NCBI RefSeq assembly: GCF_037392515.1
Contig: NC_090288.1
Span: forward strand, 19,128,969-19,192,968
Direction: 5' to 3'
DNA: 64,000 nt
Origin: Haliotis asinina
Lineage: Eukaryota > Mollusca > Gastropoda > Lepetellida > Haliotidae
Under the pieces are notes generated by a model, which was not told the DNA's origin, did no database searches, and saw nothing but the letters and a program-made list of their open reading frames with translations. Made by a program: the position numbers and the translations under genes. This document shows positions 25,085-35,400 of the stretch, one piece after another. Position 1 is the stretch's first letter. The number at the start of each line of letters is the position of its first letter.

Positions 25085-25198
25085 ACAATGAGTATTCCAA
25101 ATACAGAATATTCACAATGGTAATTCCAAATACAGAATATTCACAATGGTAATTCCTAATACAGAATATTCACAGTGGTAATTCCTAATACAGGACAT
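25085..25198. repeat. 29-bp minisatellite, about four units
   Basis: Units combine ATACAGAATATTCACAATGG and TAATTCCAA/TAATTCCTA. Confidence 0.85.
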
Positions 25199-25499
25199 CA
25201 TCATTATTCCTGATGTTCACAAAGGATATGAACCATCCCAAGATACACTCACGTGAAACCCACTGACTCTCTGCCCCGGACACTCTACTCCCGACGGGAG
25301 CTTCTTTCACGCACGCCCTGTCAAATACATACCGGTCGCGTTTATGTATACTGTTGTGTAATCTTGCGTAATCGCAGGTGCAAGCATATCCAAGCAAATT
25401 GTGCATCCGGGCATTGCCCATGTTAGCATATTCCAAGTAAGCAGATGTTAGGGTATATCTCTAGTAAACAGCTGTCCAAGTAAGTAAGTATCGGACTGT

Positions 25500-26530
25500 C
25501 TAACGTGTCCATGTGTCCATGTATAATCATAATATAATGTGTCGGACACAATAACATATACATGTGTCCCGGTATAATTGTTTTAATCGGGTATCCTACA
25601 CTATAATGAAAACATGTGCCAGGGTATAATTATTTTAATCGTGTATCCGGCACTATAATGTATACATGTGTCCGGGTATAGTTATTGTAATCGTGTATCC
25701 GGCACTATAATGTATACATGTGTCCGGGTATAGTTATTGTAATCGTGTATCCGGCACTATAATGTATACATGTGTCCGGGTATAGTTATTGTAATCGTGT
25801 ATCCGGCACTATAATGTATACATGTGTCCGGGTATAGTTATAATAATCGTGTATCCGGCACTATAATGTATACATGTGTCCAGGTATAATTATAATAATC
25901 GTGTATCCCACACTATAACGTATACATGTGTCCGAGTATAGTTATTGTAATCGTGTTTATCCACTATAACGTATACATGTGTCCGGGTATAGTTACAGTA
26001 ATCGTGTATCCGACTGTATGAAGTATACATGTGTCCGGGCATAATTATAGTAACCGGGTATCCTACACTATAATGTATACATGTGTCCGGAGTAATCGTG
26101 TATTCGACAATATCACGTATCATTGCTTCCGGACAATATAGTTACTTTGTATTCAGCAATATGACGTATACATGTGTCCGAGTACAATCAAAGTAATCGC
26201 GTATTCGACAGTATAACGTATACTTGGTTCCGAGTATAATCAAAGTAATCGTGTATCCGACAGTATAACTATACTTGGTTCCGAGTATAATCAAAGTAAT
26301 CGTGTATCCGACAGAATAACTATACTTGGTTCCGAGTATAATCAAAGTAATCGTGTATCCGACAGTATAACGTATACTTGGTTCCGAGTATAATCAAAGT
26401 AATCGTGCATCCGACAGTATAACTATACTTGGTTCCGAGTATAATCAAAGTAATCGTGTATCCGACAGTATAACGTATACTTGGTTCCGAGTATAATCAA
26501 AGTAATCGTGCATCCGATTGTATAACGTAA
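25500..26530. repeat. 52-bp minisatellite array, two subfamilies
   Basis: The first half (to about 26130) has units with GTATACATGTGTCCGGGTAT, AGTTATTGTAATCGTGTATC and CGGCACTATAAT. The second half has GTATACTTGGTTCCGAGTAT, AATCAAAGTAATCGTGTATC and CGACAGTATAAC. The period is 52 bp. The core AAGTAATC.CGTGT.CCGAGTA is shared with the 27-bp arrays at 20.9 and 21.7 kb, so the families are probably related. Confidence 0.9.
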
Positions 26531-26599
26531 CCGTGTATCTGACTTTAAGAAATCGTGTAAGCTCTTGCTATAACGTAACCATGTATCCGAGTATAGATA

Positions 26600-27440
26600 A
26601 TCCTGTAAGCCCCTATTCGGCTGAGTATAGTCAGGCATTGTAACAGTGATAAAACGTACGTAATGTTCAAAGATCATTGCGCGTATCATGATAACTGTTC
26701 AAGTTCAACGTTCATAGGACGTTTCTTGTTAGCATGAGCAGATCATATAGCGTATCATGATACAAGAAGTGAAACCCTGAAACACGCTCGTGGTCTGTTA
26801 ATTTTCCAAACTGAAATGTCGGAAGAGAATCTAGTCGAAAGTCACAGTCTATTGTGGAGCATGACAAATATACACGTAGTCTGCAGAAATGGCTCTTGGT
26901 TCAAACAACATCAACAGATAAAAGATTTCTCGAAGTGGGATATCGAACGTCTTGTAAAGGTAATCGTTTGATTGACGTTCAGAACATCCGAGTCCTGTCC
27001 GTCAGTGGTGTATGTGAAAACAGAATTTGAAACAGATATGTGAAAATCACAGATTGCCTGTCTTATGTGGTAACCATGGAAGTAAGCATATGTGAACGCC
27101 CACGGTTGACATGACATCACTTCTACCAAACGAACCTTACTCAGTTAAATAAGCATCTTTTGCGAACTGTTCACGTCCATCGTGAACTCAGGAAAACTGC
27201 ATTTTCATGTATAGGTTACACGTGTTTTAAAGGAGCTGTTGCTTCGAACAAAAAGACAGTTACAAGCAGGTTTTGCAATTTTCATATTGAGTTCGGTACT
27301 ACAGTGATGGGTTTTCTTTCCTGTGTGTGTAGGATGTGTGTAGGAGGCCGTAAAGCCTATATTCATTCTTTAACTTCCTCTGCATAATTTCGCTCAAAAC
27401 TCCAGATGCTGTCTTGACACCTGTGTACTGGCCAAGAGCC
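26600..27440. other. Spacer
   Basis: Unique sequence with no recognised coding exon or mobile element. Confidence 0.35.
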
Positions 27441-27456
27441 AAATAATTGTGTACGT

Positions 27457-27465
27457 TATAAATAG
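27457..27465 (+). promoter_or_regulatory. TATA box with leader-like downstream sequence
   Basis: TATAAATAG is followed about 45 bp downstream by GTGCGCAG, then TTGCGCAGTCAGTTGACCTA. This resembles TTTTGCCAGTCGATGACCTA of the 21.3-kb leader. A possible donor (CAC/GGTGAGAG) lies at about 27612. It may be a further relative of the leader units. Confidence 0.35.
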
Positions 27466-27560
27466 CAACAGTCTGACAGGAAGCTCTCGTCTTTCCATGG
27501 TGCGCAGCCCTTTTCAGAATTACGACCCGTTTGCGCAGTCAGTTGACCTAGTTTTGTCCG

Positions 27561-27599
27561 CTCTCTCGCTCTCGCTCTCTCTCTCTCCCTCTCTCTCAG
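27561..27599. repeat. CT-rich microsatellite
   Basis: CTCTCTCGCTCTCGCTCTCT continues with further CT repeats and ends TCTCTCAGG. The end also looks like a strong 3' splice site. Confidence 0.8.
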
Positions 27600-27669
27600 G
27601 ACGCCAGCAACACGGTGAGAGCGGGACGCCATTGATCGATGAGTGTTGACCAGCAGCTGGTTATTCCTG

Positions 27670-30130
27670 CAACGTGCGATGTATAGTGCAGGTGCCAGAC
27701 TAAGCGGTTATCACCGTCAGTCCACATCAGCGGGATGAATCCGGTTCCAGATGCGTTGTGGGTTGCAAGGTCATATGGCGGTCATTTTAGACGTCAGGTA
27801 GATGTGACTGCAACCTACTGCAATTTGTGTTTGCAGAGATACTGTGAAGAAAACAGATGAATTGAATATGGTGGACTTTTGAGCAATGTTACATATGTAT
27901 ACGAAATATGTGACTTGACTGATCACATGTGTTCATGCGTCACTCAAAGGCTGAAACAGCTGCGTACAATACAATCGCCATAGATCTATTCAGTTTCTAG
28001 AAGTCACATTTAACAACCACGCGCAGGTACCAATTGTATTATTACGAATGGTACCGCACAACTTCATCGATCTCATTTGACTGTTGTGAATCAAAAGTAC
28101 GGACACAATGACTTGTGTAGTGACAGTGATCCAACATGCACTGACCAAGGTTTCCGTCCTATACCATTACGCTGACGACTACAAAAGACGTCACGTGTAG
28201 ATTCGTTTAGAATTTGACCCCGATCTCATGGGTCTTATCTGGAAAATACTGCCTGACAATGTTACGTAAACAAGCGTAAGGAATCCAGGATGTACTGACA
28301 GGGTATCGTTAGGGTAGGTAGACCTACCAAGACATATCAACATGTTCATACGTGTATTCCTGGTAAGTCAGAGTAAAGAAACTTCTGTGATTGGCTACTG
28401 TGATAGGAAAGAGATGGGAACAATTGCCTCGGGGGCATTCACCCTGGTATGAATGTAAGCAATTATGGTTGTGAGTACATGTGCCAGCATGCCTTTCTGA
28501 CAGAGGTGATTGCGCCCTGGACATTCACTTGGTCACTATGTGAGTCGTGTTCCTCATACCAAACTTGGCTTCACCTTGGAAACATGACGCCAGAAATTCT
28601 CAGCGTGTCAGATTGTACTCATTCGTTGGGTTCAAAGTAATTTTCGACTCGCTATCGTGCAAAATATTTACTAACCAACATCCGCACTGGTCGTAAGATT
28701 TACGGACAGTTTGAACACACTCTAGAGAAAACGAAAATCAAAACATATGTATAGGTCAATGTCGATTGCAACTCATCTCAATTCTTTTATGAACCAAAGA
28801 CCGGGAGTAGTAAAATAAATAGCTTAATATGTGTCTTCAAGTTCTTGTAATAAACACATCTCGCTACCACCGTCCTTCTCTTCTCACGGCTAATGAAAAC
28901 ACTATCTTGATGCAGCTGCAACAAAATTAGGACATAAATAATTGAAAAGCATTGGCAAATGGATGCAAGTAGTCCGCTATGAACAGTTGTCTCACGTAAA
29001 CAATTATTTATTTGATTATTTCATTTTGTGTGTATTTACCCTATCGGTAAACACACGACCACAGCGGAAGTTTGCCAGCGGATGGTTTTACACGCTTTGT
29101 GCATGCGCACACCGAGTCGAAAATAAATGTGAAACCTACCGACCACAGTCAGTATTCTCACCTTTGAAAGGACGCCTCGACTGCAGTCCGAACATTCGTG
29201 TTGCAGACAAGTGTAACGATGTAACATGACATGTTGTCAAATCACACGTAATACTTTTGCAGAAGAATCGTACAGCCTGAAACTGTGACCATTTCTCAGT
29301 CATTTTGCTCGAGAAATTGTTCGCCAGGGTTTCATGGACACACCAGGACGTCAGTGTCGCCTCTAGTTGATGTTGTCGCCACTAGTCGCATGAACATTAG
29401 CGTTCTTCCATTTGCAAAACGTCCTGAAATAATATGAATTGTTCACCATTAGCTTGATAAACTCTTGGTTTCTGTACATTCGATGGGTGCAATGGCAATC
29501 GAGCGTAGACCAAGGGCGTCTTTTAGTTGATCGTACATTACCACGTATTTGCCCTTTTTACGTGCCTCGCGTTATCCATAATGGTTATATTGTACGACAA
29601 GACGTTTCGTGACATGCCACATTCACCAAACATTCCTTATCCTTGACATAGACGTAGTCTTTACAAAAATACACGATGGCCAGTTGTTGGCACATGTTAC
29701 GCAGAGATGTCCTGTGGCAACATCGGTGCCAACTTGAACATTACCCACATCATTGTGGGGATGTGTAAGAAAGAACCTGACCACCGGTAAAGTGACAGAT
29801 CGACCATAACTGAAAAAGCTGGCAGACCAATGACCGAGTCCTTTTTCGTCTGGCAAGACGCAGTCCCATCTCTCATGCCGATGGATTGTCCCGACGGTAG
29901 GGACTCCCCACCAGAACCATCAAAGGGAGACTGTCAGCTGCTGGTTTAAAGAAACGTGTTCCGGCCTAACGTCCCTTCCTCAGGTGGGCGTGTCACTAGA
30001 CTGACGCTTACTCCCTGAACATGCGTCATTGTGGCAAATAAACCCATTTAAATTGAAAAGGAACCCCAGTGACGATTATTGTAGCTAGAGAAAGGTTAAT
30101 CTCAGAATAGATTTAATAATAATTACCCTG
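27670..30130. other. Non-coding region without recognised gene
   Basis: Short ORFs here have no splice support or recognisable domain. The minus-strand frame at 29623-29856 (THPHNDVGNVQVGTDVATG) looks somewhat protein-like, but I could not assign it. Confidence 0.35.

Positions 30131-30132
<2 letters not shown>

Positions 30133-30181
<49 letters not shown>
30133..30181. repeat. (AC)n microsatellite
   Basis: About 24 uninterrupted AC dinucleotides. Confidence 0.98.
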
Positions 30182-30184
<3 letters not shown>

Positions 30185-30399
30185 GACATTAAATGGTTGC
30201 CTTCAATCTTACTGTAATACAAAAGCTAGTAGACACGTATGTCTTTTACAGCACAATGTCTTCCTCAACAACAAAGGTACTTGTATATATGTATAGATTT
30301 ATGGCCTAAGAAAGGAGCATCGTCTTTATAACCTTATAATTTAGTAATGTACTAATAACCTTACGACAACACAATATTTATTAATCTATTAACAAAGAA

Positions 30400-31330
30400 C
30401 TATGTAACCAGCAAGAAGGCAGTACGTGTGCATGGCCCAGTAACACAGCAGTGTATGTACAACCTGATAACATAGCAATATTCGTATGACCTAATGACAG
30501 TAATATACGTATAACATCAATATGCATATAGCCTAATCACTAAGCAATATACATATAATTTAATAACAGCAATAATATACATATGATCTAATAACAGCAA
30601 TATACGTACAACATAGTAACATCAGTATACACATAACCTAATAAATAAGCAACACATGTATAATATAATATAACAACAATATATCTGTAGCCTAATAACT
30701 GAGCAATATACATATAAGCTGGTAACACAGCAATGTACGAATAACCAGGCAATGCACGTATAACCTAATAACAGCAATGTACGCACGCATTACCTGCTAA
30801 CATGAACACACGTATAGCGTAATAATAGCAATAAATGTTTAACCTGCTAACAGCAACATGCGTACAACCTAATAACACACCAGTGTAGTATAACTTTGTA
30901 TAACATCATTACATCGCTGTGATAAGAGATGATCAGCTTACGTGTCCATTGCTGACCAGACTTATTGGGATATTATATCTTTTTCACGATTACAATAATT
31001 ACACAGCAACTGACGTATAACTCTATAACACTGCAATATATGTATAAGGTATTATATGTGTAACCTTCCTTCAATGCTTGGGCCCCCTCCCCCCACGCAT
31101 TCCATGTGCAAAACACATGGACACCCCCTGAAATTCCTCATCGCCCCCCTAATAGCACCAGCGATATGCGTATATAACCTAATGGCCTAACATGCAACCG
31201 TATTTATAATCGTTTGACGAAGTCATATATTTACTCATATATAACCCCAGGAGAAACTATAATTACGTTTGTATAACCTCATCACAACGCAATGTATCTG
31301 TATAACCTAATTAATATATCTATAACAAAA
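30400..31330. repeat. Degenerate minisatellite of about 28-30 bp
   Basis: Loose repeats of the phrase CCTAATAACA.CAGCAATATACGTATAA are mixed with deletions. A C-rich interruption at about 31080-31150 breaks the series. It is old and strongly diverged. Confidence 0.75.
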
Positions 31331-31339
31331 CCGAGAGCT

Positions 31340-31900
31340 AACTGAACATATTGGTGCCGGTTAGTGCTGGTGAAGACCTGCATTGACTGCCGAACGCAAG
31401 AAAAGTCAAACATACCACGATTCCAAGATAACACCCACCCTGGCACTTGTAAGACTTTGTTGATTACCCATACAAACTTTGACAAATGTTTATTGCCAAC
31501 TTAGTTATCTGAGATTACGGGTAAGTCGTATGGGGTCCGGATTATTTACTGTGTTTGGGACAAGACCTGTAAGTTAGTCCTAATCAAAACAGTCATTTCA
31601 TTTATTTTTTTTAAAAAGAAATTATAAATAAGAAATTGTGGGAGAATTACAGTTTTCATGGATCTTATGTTTCAACCGGCGTCGTCTGTGATGGCCGATG
31701 GTGTTATAACTGGATGTATATTTGGCCCCCTCGGAAGGGTAGTTTTCAGTTATGTACAGAGTTCGGTTGATTAAAGGGTAGATCTAGTGGTTTCCATTTT
31801 ATCAACCTTGCATGATTAATGTGTACAGTATTTAGCCCATATCGAAGAAAAGGTTAGTTCTCGTGAATCGCCGAGGCTTTTGGCATTGAATGTAGTTTGG
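31340..31900. other. Spacer upstream of the zinc-finger gene
   Basis: Unique AT-rich sequence with no recognised element. Confidence 0.35.
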
Positions 31901-31916
31901 CTCGTGGAAACGCGCC

Positions 31917-31970
31917 CCGTGTGACGTCACTCGGCTTTGATGGGGCCTTAGACGGACGCCATTTTGGTTG
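31917..31970 (+). promoter_or_regulatory. Probable promoter of the zinc-finger gene (CRE + YY1-type site)
   Basis: TGACGTCA at 31922-31929 is followed by GGACGCCATTTTGG at about 31953-31966, which matches the YY1 core (CCATTTT in a GC context). This combination is common at the starts of housekeeping genes. It lies about 330-370 bp before the first supported coding exon. The assignment to this gene is inferred. Confidence 0.4.
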
Positions 31971-32020
31971 TGAGACAGAAGTCATCGTGGTCTGTACTGA
32001 CGGAATACACTGCACTGACC

Positions 32021-32042
32021 ATGGATTCTGTTGCGTTGAAAG
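32021..32042 (+). other. Candidate short first coding exon
   Basis: GACCATGGATTC provides a strong start context at 32021, and AAAG/GTATAC could be a donor after 32042. It adds one base past a codon boundary. That does not fit the acceptor at 32336, which needs two, but would fit a poor acceptor at 32403/32404. It may instead be untranslated. Confidence 0.2.
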
Positions 32043-32294
32043 GTATACTTGGCTATTGTGGCATGTTTCACGGTTTCGAATTACAATACTGATCCTTTAC
32101 TATGCATCTTTTATGTTGTAGCTATGAGAATGGTTCATTTTTTAACAACATCGATTCGAACATGAAAACATTAGGGACCAGTCATTATTTCGCATGCCAC
32201 TATTTGTTTATTTATTTTACGTCCGTTGGCTATTGCATTAATTCACTAAGTTATTCTGCTCCTGAATAAATGGTGTTTTTGTATCCATACCGAA

Positions 32295-32488
32295 ATGAAA
32301 TGGCTTTTGAAACTACGTTTTATTTGTGTATTGAGGTCCGCATTTGGTCATAACTATAATCACCCCCCCACTGTTCCGCCATTACCGAACATTTCGCGGA
32401 AAGAGCGGTTTGATCGTTCAAACGCTTTTTGGCAACTTCAAGGAAATTATCCTTACATAGAAGACGACCAGCCTTTGCAATGTCAACG
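32295..32488 (+). CDS. Coding exon 1 (or 2) of the zinc-finger gene
   Basis: The frame is open from an ATG at 32295. An alternative exon start is 32336, after TTTGTGTATTGAG. The donor is AACG/GTAATG at 32488/32489. Two bases (CG) are left over and complete an Arg codon with the first base of the next exon. The peptide contains VPPLPNISRKERFDRS and YPYIEDDQPLQ. Confidence 0.6.
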
Positions 32489-35400
32489 GTAATGCTTATT
32501 GTGTTATCTCTTTCAAGATGCGTGATTTCTTTCTGAACGAACATAGTCACTCGTGATGTCATTGTGACGTCATCTGTGACTTCATACTGACACGTAAGCA
32601 TTCATTGTCATATGTACTTGAGTACTGGCTTTCCAAATCACATTCAAGGAGATGTGATCTCCAAACCTAACTCACAGGTAGTTAATCAGACCATCACGTT
32701 GATCTGACCAGTCAGTAAAGGCAAGCCCATAAAAAGACACTCAGTTTCCACAGACCTACAGGCGAAAGATGAAACGGGGAGCAACAGTCATACATACACA
32801 CTTCAAATAGGAATAAGCCACAAAAAGTGTAAATAAGACACAATCCCCATAAACTGTGTGCCGTCATGATTAAAATGGTAAGATTACAGAATAGCAGTTG
32901 GCTTCCGCCATCTTTGAAAACATGCGCAACTCAACTCACCTTGTTAGGTTTTGGTTGTCTTAGACTGTTTCTTTTTTTTTTTAGCTCCTGGAGGCCTGTT
33001 ACAATTTTCTTTGCATTTAGTTTGACAAAAATAGGGATAGGGATAAGCAGCTTTACCATGTTCATTCACTGCAACTTCCAGAAATTTGTAGCTCCGTTTT
33101 TTACAACGAAGCATGTATGTATTTTATTTGTGATAATGTGCCTTTCATTTTCAAAATCACTGATTAGGAGTACTAACCGGAAGTCATCCCAAATAATCCA
33201 ATTTTCATGGTTATTTTGATGTACCTTATTTTTTCAAATTGTATAGCTTGCTGTTGCATAGTGGTAGAAGTGTATGTGACAGTAAAGAATGTGGTTGGCT
33301 GATATATGGTATTCTGTATAATTTGCTATACAAAATCTTATTATTCTACCAGTAAAAACACAGTAGCAACAACTTGCTACTTGGTATTTTTTAGTGAAAC
33401 TGCTTTCGTTCATCGATTAGTCAACATTTTCGAAGGATAGGTCTCCACTTGTGCCCTTTCACTTGCAAACTTACAGACACTATTATTTTACTTGCCCCAA
33501 AAATGCTCATTGGAGCTTTTGTTGGTCACTAATAGTTGTGACAGAGAACCCATCAACCAGTATGCGTGCACATAAGTATGACATTACTGCTTCTGATGTT
33601 TGATAATGGACTTTTCATCATTTCCTGTGTAAGGATGATGAGCATCATCTACTACTATGAGGACACCTATTACAGTTCCATATGCCAAAAGACAGTAATG
33701 GGACTGGGAGGGAGGCATTAACAGAAATACGAAAGAATGCTGCTACCTGCTAAGGGATTTTGCTACCTATTTTTAAACCAGGTAGCAAGTACTTGCTACT
33801 CACTGAAAAGTTGATTTCGAACACTGTATCAGTACTATCACTCATGTTAAAAGCTACATATTTACACTTCCCTCTTGTGCATACTTTTGTTCAAGGATAT
33901 CACTATACATGTTGAGAATGGCTGAATTATGATGCTGACTGTAGTCCAACAATTTCTCTTTGATATAAATAAAACTAAAGATTGTTATTATTGTGTTTGC
34001 AAAAACATTTATCTGACTATGATTTTTTCGCTCAGTGTAAGCTTTTTATCGCCCTGGCATGTAATGCACGGGGATATAGTCGACGCCTCGTCTGTCCGTC
34101 CGTTCATCCGTCCATAATCATTTTGTTTCCGGAGCATAACTCAGAAACCGTTCAATATTTTTAGACCAAACTTGAGAGATATAGTAATGTCAGCCTATGT
34201 TTGTGCCTTTTGCTATTTACAGATTTTTCGCATTCATATTTTTTTTGTTTTTCCATGGAACATTTTGGTGTTAGTCTTATGGTGAGGTGGGCTTCGTTTC
34301 CGGTGCAGAACTCAAACACCGTTCAATATTTTTCTGCAAAACTTGGTAGATATATCAGTCAGAACCTAAAGTGGTGCCTTTTGCTATGTACAGGTTTTTG
34401 TGATTTATATTTTTCTCGGTTGCCGTGGAAACGTTTTGGACATAGTCTCAAAAGTGAGAGGTGTGTTTCGTTTCCAGGGCAGATCTCAAAAGCCATTCAA
34501 TATTTTTCTGCAAAACATGGTAGATATATCAGACAGAAGCTGAAGTGGTGCCTTTTGCTATGTACAGGTTTGTGCGATGTATTATTTTCTTGGTTTCCTT
34601 GGACACGTTTCGGACTTAGTCTCAAAATGGAGGGTTGGACTTCGTTCCCAAAACACAACTCAAAAACCATTACATATCTTTCAACAGATCTTGGCAGATA
34701 TATGAGACAGATCTTGAAATTGTGACTTTGCTGGTTACAGATATATGGCATTTATAATTTTCATGAATTCCATGGAAAGAATTCAGACTGAGTCTAAAAA
34801 GCAATGAGTTATTGAGTAACTCTCGGATTATTTGTCGTTTCAAACATGTGGGGGCCGGGGGGATATGTCATCTTCTGATGACTCTTGTTTAAATCTCTCA
34901 TCATAATCTTGCTATGTATGAAATGGTGTGGTGGACTCATCTGAGATCTTGTTACTTGAGATAAGAATGTAATATATTTTGTAACATGTGGTTGAATTAT
35001 CAACATATATGAATCAGTGAAATATTTTATGATATACTGTGTGTCTTTTACAGTCTCATGATACAAGCTAGAGTGTCTTCGGATATACACACTGAGAACA
35101 TGAGATCATGATCCTAGAGCAGAGTTTGAGGGAAAAGAAGATGGTGGAGTTACCTCCCCTGTCTTTATATTCAATGACCAAGGTATTCTTATGCCCCAAT
35201 TTATCAAGTTATGATTCATGTGCTTGTGGACTCCGTCAACATGCCTTACAAATGTATTGTTTCTAAATGTATTCACATCATAGGTGCATAATTGAATTTT
35301 GTAACGAATGTGTCACTGTCTTTATCAGCAAATATTTATGCATACATGTAAATGAGTTTAGAGAGTGGAACATACAGTATTGTCTAATTAGTTTGGTTTT

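Noticed and set aside
25890..26345. Tyr/Thr-rich ORFs in the 52-bp array
   Set aside because: Repeat-borne frames with no domain, interrupted by indels between units.
14430..26530. CRISPR array
   Set aside because: The arrays are contiguous direct repeats without unique spacers, in a eukaryotic genome.
29623..29856. 77-codon minus-strand ORF with a protein-like stretch
   Set aside because: I could not link it to any family, and no neighbouring exon or splice site supports it.
34201..34725. 174-codon ORF with KWCLLLCTG repeats
   Set aside because: It lies in the 174-bp dispersed mollusc repeat inside an intron, and 174 is divisible by 3. No coding evidence.
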